DNA from: Kuafuiihalomonas sp039024635
GTDB taxonomy: Bacteria; Myxococcota; Kuafuiibacteriia; Kuafuiibacteriales; Kuafuiibacteriaceae
NCBI GenBank assembly: GCA_039024635.1
Contig: JBCCQA010000042.1
Location: forward strand, 1 to 37,583
DNA: 37,583 bases
Direction: 5' to 3'
Shown: positions 30,994 to 37,583 of the stretch, piece after piece
Position numbering within the stretch: position 1 is the first letter of the stretch
How the letters are laid out: every line of letters begins with the position of its first letter
Position numbers and translations under genes: made by a program
The notes under the pieces: model-generated
What the model was told of the DNA's origin: nothing
The model's input: the letters and a program-made list of their open reading frames with translations, nothing else
Database searches by the model: none

Positions 30994-32478
30994 ATGGCCA
31001 GCCAAGTCCACGGTGCCACGCTATTGGGCATCGACGCGCTCCCGGTGACGGTCGAGGTCGAGACCCGGAACCAAGGACTCCCGAGGTTCGATATCATCGG
31101 CTTGGGTGACACCGCCATCAAAGAGTCTCGACATCGAGTGCAGTCTGCCTTGCAGTCTTTGGATCTATGGCAGCGTGGGCATCCGGTGATGGTCAATCTA
31201 GCGCCGGCCGACGCTCGGAAAGACGGTGCCGCATTGGACTTGGCCATCGCCTTGGCCATTCTTGTTCAGCAGGAGCGAATTCCCAGTCTCCAAGACTGCA
31301 TGGTGGTGGGAGAACTCGGTCTGGCCGGGGCTTTACGACCTGTCCGGGGAGTCTTGGCCATAGCCGCCATGGCGAAGGCCCTCGGACTGCGCCGAATCCT
31401 GGTGCCGACCGACAACCACCACGAGGCGAGCGCGGTCTCTGGCGTCCGCGTGCTCTCGGCACCCGACCTAGCCCAGCTTCTACTCAACCTCGAGGCCGAC
31501 GACTGCGAGCGACCCCCGCGAAGTTCCTCTGAAGCCATGGCCTGTCCCGATCTCGCCGACGTCCGAGGCCAGGCGACGGCGAGGCGGGTGCTCGAGATCG
31601 GCGCCGCGGGCGGTCACAACATCTTGATGCGAGGCCCGCCCGGAAACGGAAAGACCATGTTGGCACGTCGGCTCCCTGGCATCCTCCCACCCCTGAAAGA
31701 CGAAGAGGCGGTCGAAGTCACACGAGTGTGGTCGGCAGCTGGCCTTCTTCGCCACCGCAGCGGGCTTCTCCGGACCCGACCCTTCCGTTCGCCGCACCCG
31801 AGCATCAGCGCGGCGGGCCTGATCGGTGGGGGGCCGCGCGTGCGCCCGGGGGAGATCAGCCTCGCCCATCGTGGCGTTCTTTTTCTAGACGAGATGCCCG
31901 AGCTTCCTCGGCGGGTGCTCGAGACGCTGCGCCAGCCCCTCGAAGATCGTCAGGTGGTTCTGTCCCGAGCCCGCCAGACTTTGAGTCTGCCCGCGAGCTT
32001 CATGCTGGTGGCGGCCATGAACCCGTGCCCCTGCGGTTGGCACGGCGACGCTCGACGCAGCTGCCAGTGCAGTCCGGAGCAGGTGTCGAGATACGGCGCT
32101 CGTCTATCGGGCCCCCTTCGAGATCGCTTCGACCTCATCGTCGACCTCCCCCCTGTCCCGACCGAAGACCTCTTTGCGATGGGTCAGGACGGGGAGGCCA
32201 GCGCCCCCGTCCGAGCCAGGGTGATGGAAGCCCAGGCCAGGCAGACCCATCGTCAGTCCGGACCGAACGCGGAGCTATTCGGAAAAGCGCTCAGAGCGAC
32301 CGCCAAGCTGAGCGCAGGGGCCCAAGGTCTCCTCAAACAGGCCACGGAGCGGCTCGCCCTCTCGGCGAGGAGCGTCGACCGCCTGCGACGGGTCGGGCTC
32401 AGCATTGCGGACTTGGCCGGTCACCCCGTGGTGGAAGAGGATCACCTGCTGGAGGCCCTGCAGTTCCGAGACGCCTGA
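30994..32478 (+). CDS. comM: YifB/ComM-type Mg chelatase-like AAA+ ATPase
   Basis: The protein is 494 residues from ATG 30994, the usual MxxxVxxxxLxGIDAxPVxVEVxxxxGLPxFxIVG opening being visible as VHGATLLGIDALPVTVEVET, then LPRFDIIGLGDTAIKES. The family length is about 500. Residues 1-175 are the lon-protease-like N-terminal domain; Walker A GPPGNGKT lies at 214-221, followed by FRSPHPSISAAGLIGGG, Walker B VLFLDEMPE, and the Cys-rich NPCPCGWHGD...CQC segment. A C-terminal Mg-chelatase subdomain completes it. ComM is a hexameric helicase that helps branch migration during natural transformation in Vibrio and relatives. A role in recombination fits the recA gene 1 kb downstream. The frame is open upstream only inside the M23 gene. 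Confidence 0.95.
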   Translation: MASQVHGATLLGIDALPVTVEVETRNQGLPRFDIIGLGDTAIKESRHRVQSALQSLDLWQRGHPVMVNLAPADARKDGAALDLAIALAILVQQERIPSLQDCMVVGELGLAGALRPVRGVLAIAAMAKALGLRRILVPTDNHHEASAVSGVRVLSAPDLAQLLLNLEADDCERPPRSSSEAMACPDLADVRGQATARRVLEIGAAGGHNILMRGPPGNGKTMLARRLPGILPPLKDEEAVEVTRVWSAAGLLRHRSGLLRTRPFRSPHPSISAAGLIGGGPRVRPGEISLAHRGVLFLDEMPELPRRVLETLRQPLEDRQVVLSRARQTLSLPASFMLVAAMNPCPCGWHGDARRSCQCSPEQVSRYGARLSGPLRDRFDLIVDLPPVPTEDLFAMGQDGEASAPVRARVMEAQARQTHRQSGPNAELFGKALRATAKLSAGAQGLLKQATERLALSARSVDRLRRVGLSIADLAGHPVVEEDHLLEALQFRDA

Positions 32479-32492
32479 ACCGCCCGAAGGCC

Positions 32493-32711
32493 TCAGGGGC
32501 TCGGTTCCGTGGGCTCGACGGGCGCCTTCTTCTTCCTCGATCGACGGGTCTTTTTTTGAGGCGGCATGGGGTCTTCGACCGGCGCCCCGCCGGATGTCGA
32601 GGACTCAGGGTCTTCGAGCTGAGCCAGGGTCGACTCCAGGAGGCGGATCTTCTCGTCGATGTCCGCACGCTCGCGCCGCAATGCAGCGACCGCCTGCTTG
32701 AGCCCGTCCAC
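32493..32711 (-). CDS. Small coiled-coil protein with Lys/Arg-rich tail, hypothetical
   Basis: This 72-residue frame starts at GTG 32711 with GGAG eight bases upstream; GTG 32747 (84 residues) is the alternative. Residues 1-35 form a heptad-like helix (VAALRRERADIDEKIRLLES), followed by a Ser/Gly/Pro/Glu-rich stretch, and a basic PQKKTRRSRKKKAP segment near the end. The layout recalls small nucleoid- or ribosome-associated proteins, but no family is recognised. It lies convergent to comM (14 bases apart) and divergent from aat. The same frame continues upstream across aat, so coding here rests mainly on the biased tail composition and the ribosome binding site. Confidence 0.5.
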   Translation of the reverse strand: MDGLKQAVAALRRERADIDEKIRLLESTLAQLEDPESSTSGGAPVEDPMPPQKKTRRSRKKKAPVEPTEPSP

Positions 32712-32816
32712 GACCTCGTCTCCCGCCACGACCGCGAGACATGACACGGGCAGGCGCCCCCCACCAGGGGAAAGGCGATCGTTCCCAGGGCCGGCCGGCG
32801 CGAGTATCATCGGGCG

Positions 32817-33506
32817 ATGGTCGCCATCCTCAACCGCTCGCTGGAGTTCCCCCCAGCGGAAAGCGCGAATCGCGATGGCTTGGTGGCGGTGGGCGGAGAT
32901 CTCTCCTTCGAACGCCTCCTCCTCGGCTATCGGAGCGGGATCTTCCCGTGGCCGATCTTCGACGACGACTTGATGACCTGGTTCTCGCCCGACCCCCGGG
33001 CGATCTTGGAGCTCGACGAGCTTCGTGTGTCCCGAAGTCTGCGCAAGAGCCGACGTCGCCTCCAGGTCACGGTCGACCGAGATTTCGAGGGCGTCATCGA
33101 CGGGTGTGCGGCTGCGGCGCCGGACAGGCCCAGCACGTGGATCACCCGCGACCTTCGTCGCGCCTATTTGGAGCTTCACGCAAGAGGCTTCGCTCACTCC
33201 ATCGAGACTTGGCAGGACGGCGTCCTGGTCGGTGGACTGTACGGCGTCGGCGTTCAGGGTCTATTCGCGGGAGAGTCGATGTTCTCGCGGGTCAGCGACG
33301 CCTCGAAGGTCGCCCTCATGGAGCTCGTGAGGAGGCTGAGCCTGGGGGGCTACGTGCTGCTCGACATCCAGCAGGCCACCCCCCACATGCTTCGCATGGG
33401 GGCCCGGGAGATCCCGAGGAAGGCCTATCTGCAGCGCCTGGAGGAGGCGATGCATCATCACGGCCGCTTTCCACGAGATCCGTCCCTCGACGACGAAATC
33501 CGCTGA
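32817..33506 (+). CDS. aat: Leucyl/phenylalanyl-tRNA--protein transferase
   Basis: This 229-residue enzyme transfers Leu or Phe from tRNA to N-terminal Arg/Lys of proteins, marking them for ClpAP through the N-end rule. Family landmarks: FPPAESANRDGLVAVGGDLS near the N-terminus, LLLGYRSGIFPWP, MTWFSPDPRAIL, YLELHARGFAHSIETWQDGVLVGGLYGV, GESMFSRVSDASKVAL and LLDIQQATPHMLRMGAREIPR. The usual Cys in the 'DCQ' position is Ile here (LDIQ). The length is normal. Start ATG 32817 gives the typical short N-terminus; no strong ribosome binding site is visible. It sits between a small convergent gene and recA, 60 bases upstream of recA on the same strand. Confidence 0.95.
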   Translation: MVAILNRSLEFPPAESANRDGLVAVGGDLSFERLLLGYRSGIFPWPIFDDDLMTWFSPDPRAILELDELRVSRSLRKSRRRLQVTVDRDFEGVIDGCAAAAPDRPSTWITRDLRRAYLELHARGFAHSIETWQDGVLVGGLYGVGVQGLFAGESMFSRVSDASKVALMELVRRLSLGGYVLLDIQQATPHMLRMGAREIPRKAYLQRLEEAMHHHGRFPRDPSLDDEIR

Positions 33507-33566
33507 GCTCGTCGATCGTCCCCCAGGCCCGAAGCGTGGCACGGCCCGTGAACACACTCGGAGGCC

Positions 33567-34595
33567 ATGCCCATCAAGGACACCCTTCGTCGGGTCAAAG
33601 ACGCCATCGCAGACATTCGAAAGTCCCACGGCCAAGAAGCCATCATGACCCTGGGCGGTGACGACGGGGGACCTCGACGGGAAGTCGAGACCTTCCCCAG
33701 CGGCTCCCTCGGGCTCGACGCCGCCCTCGGAATGGGCGGCTTCCCCAAAGGTCGGGTCGTGGAGATGTTCGGCCCCGAGTCTTCGGGCAAGACCACCCTC
33801 GCCCTCCACGCCATCGCGTCCATGCAGCGGTCCGGCGGGGTCGCCGCCTTCATCGACGCGGAACATGCCCTGGACCCGAAATGGGCCGAGACCCTCGGCG
33901 TGAAGTGCGCCGACCTCCTCGTGTCTCAGCCCGACTGCGGAGAACAGGCCCTGGAGATCGCCGAAGCCTTGGTGAAGAGCAGCCACGTCGGTCTCGTCGT
34001 CATCGACTCGGTCGCCGCCCTGGTCCCGAAGGCCGAGATCGAAGGCGAGATGGGGGACAGCCATGTCGGCCTCCACGCCCGGCTGATGTCTCAGGCGATG
34101 CGCAAACTGACCGGACACATCGCGCGCTCGGGATGCACGGTCATCTTCATCAATCAGGTCCGTCACAAGATCGGGGTGATGTTCGGCTCGCCCGAGACCA
34201 CCACCGGCGGGAACGCCCTGAAGTTCTACGCTTCGGTCCGGGTCGACGTGCGTCGAATCGGCACCGTCAAGTCGGCAGACGCCGTCGTCGGCTCTCGGGT
34301 CCGGACCAAGGTGGTCAAGAACAAGATCGCTGCGCCCTTTCGAGAGGCGGAGTTCGACATCATGTACGGCGAGGGGATCTCGGCGACGGGTGAGCTCCTG
34401 GACCACGGCCTGCAGGGCGGCTTCATCGACAAATCGGGCTCATGGTACGCCTTCGAAGGTGAGCGGATCGGACAGGGCCGGGAGAAGGCGAGGGAGTGGC
34501 TGTCCGCCCACGCCGAGGCGGCGACCCGCTTGCGGGCACTGGTCTTGGGAGAGGTCCCGAGCCCGAAGCCCAATGGCGAGAGCACTGCTGCTTAG
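33567..34595 (+). CDS. recA: RecA recombinase
   Basis: This 342-residue protein forms filaments on single-stranded DNA, pairs homologous strands, and triggers SOS cleavage of LexA. Walker A GPESSGKT is at 69-76, followed by AFIDAEHALDP, the Walker B strand LVVIDSVAAL, loop L1 with EIEGEMGDSHVGLHARLMSQAMRKL, FINQVRHKIGVMFGSPETTTGGNALKFYASVR for L2, and VVKNKIAAPFREAEFDIMYGEG. The C-terminus is short and lacks the strongly acidic tail of E. coli RecA, ending in ESTAA. Start ATG 33567 is preceded by GGAGG two bases away. No LexA box of a known type was found in the 60-base gap after aat. The last 23 bases overlap the next gene. Myxobacteria can have two RecA proteins, so this may not be the only one. 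Confidence 0.96.
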   Translation: MPIKDTLRRVKDAIADIRKSHGQEAIMTLGGDDGGPRREVETFPSGSLGLDAALGMGGFPKGRVVEMFGPESSGKTTLALHAIASMQRSGGVAAFIDAEHALDPKWAETLGVKCADLLVSQPDCGEQALEIAEALVKSSHVGLVVIDSVAALVPKAEIEGEMGDSHVGLHARLMSQAMRKLTGHIARSGCTVIFINQVRHKIGVMFGSPETTTGGNALKFYASVRVDVRRIGTVKSADAVVGSRVRTKVVKNKIAAPFREAEFDIMYGEGISATGELLDHGLQGGFIDKSGSWYAFEGERIGQGREKAREWLSAHAEAATRLRALVLGEVPSPKPNGESTAA

Positions 34596-36885
34596 CCTGT
34601 CCGTCTTTGCTTGTGTCGAAGGGTCGACCTCTGGAACGAGCGGCTGCATGAGCGAGACGGCCTCCATCCACCTCCCTGGTCAGGAGGCCGTCGCGCCCGA
34701 GCGGGCCCGAGCCCTGTGGTCGGCCCTGGAGGCCAAAGGACCCGACTATGCGCCCCGGAGCGAGCACCTTCGAGCCGACGGCCGCCCGAGCTACGTCAAT
34801 AGACTCATCTTCGAGACCAGCCCCTACCTCTTGCAGCACGCCCACAACCCCGTCGACTGGTGGGCCTGGGGCGAACACAGCCAGGCCGAGGCCGCTCGAC
34901 TCGACCGACCCATCTTCCTGAGCGTCGGCTATTCGACCTGCCACTGGTGTCACGTCATGGAGCGGGAGTCCTTCGAGGACGAAGAGATCGCGGCCTACCT
35001 CAACGCCCACTTCCTGCCCATCAAGGTGGACCGAGAAGAGCGGCCCGACGTGGACGGGGTCTACATGACGGCGGTGCAGCTCATGACCGGCGGAGGGGGT
35101 TGGCCGATGACGGTGGTCATGCTGCCCGACGGCCGTCCCTTCTTCGCGGGCACCTACTTCCCGCCCCGAGCGGGAGAGCGGGGCGCGCGACTGGGCCTGC
35201 TCGACATCCTGAAGCGCCTCCACGAAGCCTACGCCGGAGACAAGGAGAAGCTCGTCGCCCAAGCCCAGCACGTCTCGCAGGTCATGCAGACCGCCAGTCG
35301 ACGCCAGGCTCCCGAGGCCATCCCGGGCGACGAGGCGCTGGTGAGGGGGGCGCGACTGGCGGCCAAGCGCTTCGACGAGCTCCACGGCGGCGTCGGTCGA
35401 GCGCCCAAGTTCCCGACTCCCAGCCTGTACGGATTGCTCCTTCGGGTCGGACGGCGAACCCAGGATCCGCTCATCACCGGCATGGTCACCGAGACGCTTC
35501 ACCACATGGCGAACGGCGGGATCCACGACCAGCTCGGCGGCGGCTTCGCCCGCTACTCGACCGACCGAGCCTGGCTGGTCCCCCACTTCGAGAAGATGCT
35601 CTACGACAATGCCCAGCTTCTCGAGCTCTACGTCGAGGCCTTTCAGGCCACGGGGAAGACGCGCTTTCGCGAGGTCGCCGAGACGACGGCCCGCTACCTG
35701 CTCGACGAGATGCGGGATCCCGAAGGCCCCTTCTACTCGGCCACCGACGCCGACAGCGAGGGCGAGGAGGGTCGCTACTTCGTGTGGAGCCTGGCCGAGA
35801 TTGAGGCCCTGCTGAGCCCGGACGAGGCCGAGGTCTTCGTGCCGCTCCACGGGGTGACGGCAGTCGGCAACTTCGAGGGGGCGAACGTTCTCCATCGCGC
35901 TCGATCGCCGGCGGAGCTGGCGAAGGAGAAGGACATCAGTCTCGGGAGCATGAACCAGCGTCTGGAGCAGGCTCGCGCGAAGCTCCTGGCTCACCGCAAG
36001 CAGCGTGTCCCCCCTCTACTCGACGACAAGATCGTCACCGCGTGGAACGCCTTGGCCATCGGAGCCCTGGCCCGGGCCGGGGCTGCCTTGGACCACCCCG
36101 AGTGGATCCGCCGGGCCGAGGACGCGGCGACCTTCATCGAGGGCACGATGTGGCAAGGCGACCGGCTTCTTCGGACCTATCGACGGGGGAAGAGCCAGCA
36201 CGACGGGGTCCTGGAGGATCACGCCTTCTTGTTCTCGGCCCTCCTCGACCTCTTCGAGGCCAGCGGTCGAAGGACCTGGCTCGACCAAGCCGAACGCTGC
36301 CGAAGGATCATGGACGCGCGTTTTTGGGACGAGGAGGCGGGGGCCTACTTCGGGACCGCCTCCGACGCCGAGGCGCTGCTCACCCGAGAGCATCCCTTCT
36401 ACGACGGAGCGATGCCCTCGGGAAACGGGGTGGCGGCCTTGGCCCTGCTCCGCTGGCACCAGCTGACCGACGACGAGACGGCCCGAGAGCGGGCGAACCG
36501 CATCCTGTTACGAGGCGGTCAAGCCCTGGACGCCGGCGCCCTCGACTGCCCCAAGCTGGGCCAGGCCCTGGACTTCGTCATGGACGAAGCGATGCAGGTC
36601 GTCGTGGCCCAGGGGACCGAGCCCGGCCCCCTCCCCCAGCAGGTGGCTTCCAGCTTTCTACCCAACGCGGTTCGGATCGTCCTCGGGCCCGACACCCGCG
36701 ACACTCTCCTGGAGGCTCTACCCTGGCTCGAAGGCAAGGGCCCCCGGCATGGCGAGACGACGGTCTACGTCTGCCGGAGCCAGATCTGCGACCGGCCGAG
36801 CACCGAGCCCGAAGCCCTGGCCCGGAGTCTCGCCCGCTTCGCCGACATCGAGGCCGAACCGGTGATCTACGGCCGAAAGCAATGA
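34573..36885 (+). CDS. YyaL/SPATA20-type protein with thioredoxin-like DUF255 domain, apparently a lipoprotein
   Basis: The protein is 770 residues from ATG 34573, within the end of recA. This start opens MARALLLSLSVFAC (Cys14) followed by a Ser/Gly/Thr-rich stretch, as in lipoproteins. ATG 34648 (MSETASIHLPG) is the alternative and would give a cytoplasmic protein. Residues about 75-240 form the DUF255 thioredoxin-like domain: NRLIFETSPYLLQHAHNPVDW, then GYSTCHWCHVME with CHWC at 123-126, and GGGGWPMTVVMLPDG. The remainder is a six-hairpin-like (alpha/alpha) domain with APKFPTPSLYG and LGGGFARYSTDRAWLVPHFEKMLYDN. The biochemical role of the family is not established; a redox or sugar-related role has been suggested from folds. 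Most members are cytosolic, so export here would be unusual. No direct link to recA beyond overlap is seen. Confidence 0.85.
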   Translation: MARALLLSLSVFACVEGSTSGTSGCMSETASIHLPGQEAVAPERARALWSALEAKGPDYAPRSEHLRADGRPSYVNRLIFETSPYLLQHAHNPVDWWAWGEHSQAEAARLDRPIFLSVGYSTCHWCHVMERESFEDEEIAAYLNAHFLPIKVDREERPDVDGVYMTAVQLMTGGGGWPMTVVMLPDGRPFFAGTYFPPRAGERGARLGLLDILKRLHEAYAGDKEKLVAQAQHVSQVMQTASRRQAPEAIPGDEALVRGARLAAKRFDELHGGVGRAPKFPTPSLYGLLLRVGRRTQDPLITGMVTETLHHMANGGIHDQLGGGFARYSTDRAWLVPHFEKMLYDNAQLLELYVEAFQATGKTRFREVAETTARYLLDEMRDPEGPFYSATDADSEGEEGRYFVWSLAEIEALLSPDEAEVFVPLHGVTAVGNFEGANVLHRARSPAELAKEKDISLGSMNQRLEQARAKLLAHRKQRVPPLLDDKIVTAWNALAIGALARAGAALDHPEWIRRAEDAATFIEGTMWQGDRLLRTYRRGKSQHDGVLEDHAFLFSALLDLFEASGRRTWLDQAERCRRIMDARFWDEEAGAYFGTASDAEALLTREHPFYDGAMPSGNGVAALALLRWHQLTDDETARERANRILLRGGQALDAGALDCPKLGQALDFVMDEAMQVVVAQGTEPGPLPQQVASSFLPNAVRIVLGPDTRDTLLEALPWLEGKGPRHGETTVYVCRSQICDRPSTEPEALARSLARFADIEAEPVIYGRKQ

Positions 36886-36961
36886 GCGCGGTCGGCTATA
36901 TGTATTCGGTGTGTGAGAAAAACTGGAGTGATGTCGAGATCATGTTCGAATGGAGCGGTCC

Positions 36962-37426
36962 ATGATTGATTCAGATCTCAAGAGCATTAAGGACGCCGAG
37001 GATTTCCTTAGCTACAACGGTTTTCCGATTACCGTACTTGGAAACAAGACGTTGCGCGTGTCGGTTGACGGGGTTCTTCCGTACAAGGTGAGGTTCATCG
37101 ACGGGTTCAGTTTTCGCGTGTTTTGCTACGCTGCAAGCTGGGAAGACATCGAGTCGCGCGTCGCAGATCTTGGGCTTCTGGCTCTTGTTGTTTCAGATCG
37201 ATTTCCTGGAGTCTCTTTATGCTTAGACCCTGACCGGAACTTGATGATGCGAAGAGACCTTCTTCTTCCGACATCTTGTTCGCAGCTCATCGAAGCGCTT
37301 AGGCGTGTGGAGAAGTTCGCCAACCTTTTTGGGGAGATTTTGATGCATCCACTCGAGAGCCTAGAGGACATCGAGGACGGCGTAGAACATCGGATACCGG
37401 TTTCTCAACGCTGGTTTTCCAGGTGA
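36962..37426 (+). CDS. Hypothetical protein of low G+C, possibly YbjN/type III chaperone-like fold
   Basis: The 154-residue protein starts at ATG 36962 with GGAG six bases upstream; ATG 36950 in frame lacks such a site. No signal peptide or membrane helix is present. The order helix (SIKDAEDFLSYNGF), strands (TLRVSVDG, YKVRFIDGFSFRVFCYA), helix, strands (LALVVSDRFPGVSLCLD, LMMRRDLLLP) and a final helix pair (CSQLIEALRRVEKFANLFGEI) is that of the YbjN/CesT superfamily, where small alpha/beta proteins act as chaperones or regulators. That call is structural guesswork. Three sampled 60-base lines inside the gene hold 90 G+C of 180 bases (50%), against 41 of 60 (68%) in a recA line, and codon choice is accordingly AT-richer. 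This suggests recent transfer or a special expression class. The upstream 75 bases are AT-rich and may hold its promoter. Confidence 0.75.
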   Translation: MIDSDLKSIKDAEDFLSYNGFPITVLGNKTLRVSVDGVLPYKVRFIDGFSFRVFCYAASWEDIESRVADLGLLALVVSDRFPGVSLCLDPDRNLMMRRDLLLPTSCSQLIEALRRVEKFANLFGEILMHPLESLEDIEDGVEHRIPVSQRWFSR

Positions 37427-37583
37427 GATCAATCCGAGCTCCTAGGGGCGTGCTGAAAATCGTCGGTATAGTTTCTAAAGTCGCCGCTCGCCCGCGACTT
37501 TCGGATGCGGGCTGAGTCGGTCGAGCTTCACTGCGCGGCTTCGCGGCCGCCGCGTTTCCGTGCCGCTTGTCACGCAGGAGCCA
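37427..37583. other. Non-coding sequence to the window edge
   Basis: No convincing gene is seen in the last 157 bases. The stretch starts AT-richer (GCTGAAAATCGTCGGTATAG around 37452) and becomes very GC-rich after 37500, with a small GCGGC-TTCG-type hairpin near 37535. An inverted repeat is listed separately. It could be a transition back to normal host sequence or the border of a mobile element whose body lies beyond the window. Confidence 0.4.
37477..37501. repeat. Perfect 8-bp inverted repeat, candidate terminator for the low-G+C gene
   Basis: AAAGTCGC at 37477-37484 and GCGACTTT at 37494-37501 are perfect reverse complements around a 9-base loop. It lies 51 bases after the stop at 37426. 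The A-rich left flank and TTT at the right end give a terminator-like look in both directions, but the T-run is only three bases. Confidence 0.45.

Noticed and set aside
32493..33197. A 234-residue minus-strand frame covering the small gene and most of aat
   Set aside because: Only its last 70-85 residues look like protein; the rest is the antisense shadow of aat, which has unmistakable family motifs.
33507..33566. LexA box upstream of recA
   Set aside because: Only a lone GAAC half-site is present; none of the known LexA dyads could be matched.
37445..37583. Complete insertion sequence at the right edge
   Set aside because: No transposase frame or second terminal repeat lies inside the window; only a faint resemblance of one end.
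1..37583. CRISPR arrays, tRNA or rRNA genes, prophage or restriction-modification genes
   Set aside because: Reading both strands showed no regularly spaced repeats, no structural RNA signatures and no phage or defence proteins.

Overview
The window is gene-dense, high-GC DNA (about two thirds G+C by eye) with short gaps and many stop/start overlaps of the ATGA, GTGA or TTGA type. The gene content points to a member of the Myxococcota or a close deltaproteobacterial-type lineage. It has a DUF4388-type protein, an MglA-type GTPase beside a PilT-type ATPase, a Ser/Thr kinase with a C-terminal membrane anchor, Cys-rich lipoproteins, TPR lipoproteins and a class II ribonucleotide reductase. This placement is inferred from gene content only; no rRNA or tRNA gene was seen.

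Layout. 1-3598 (+): the end of a polytopic, glycosyltransferase-like membrane protein, a secreted PEGA-like protein, and an ABC-2 exporter pair. 3674-8978 (-): a probable three-gene operon, yihY-like, then an SppA protease with an outer-membrane-barrel-like N-terminus, then a DUF4388/J-like/TPR protein. 9041-15170 (+): a HEAT-like protein, an MglA-like GTPase with a coiled-coil tail, a small Cys-rich protein, PilT, RecX and a Ser/Thr kinase. 15190-18033 (-): pepA, an ECF sigma factor with a good RpoE-like promoter in front of it, and its membrane anti-sigma factor. 18141-23542: an outer-membrane-like protein coupled to a Cys-rich lipoprotein, a TPR lipoprotein with a small membrane protein, a small barrel protein and a DUF5655-like protein. 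23590-26241 (+): nrdJ. 26243-30057 (-): a probable five-gene operon with map, a HAD phosphatase, a PAP2 phosphatase and two membrane proteins. 30072-36885 (mostly +): an M23 lipoprotein, comM/yifB, aat, recA and a YyaL/SPATA20-type protein. 36962-37426 (+): a hypothetical gene of clearly lower G+C, followed by non-coding sequence to the end.

Functional themes are envelope biogenesis and surveillance (SppA fusion, M23, PAP2, barrels, ECF sigma/anti-sigma), polarity and type IV pilus functions (MglA-like, PilT, a TPR lipoprotein that may be of Tgl/PilF type), and DNA metabolism (recA, recX, nrdJ, comM). There is no CRISPR array, prophage, complete insertion sequence or obvious defence island. 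I did not find a system I can call new with confidence. The best candidates for follow-up are the barrel-SppA fusion, the MglA-coil/Cys-protein pair, the barrel/Cys-rich lipoprotein pair, and the sigma promoter embedded in a stem-loop after pepA.
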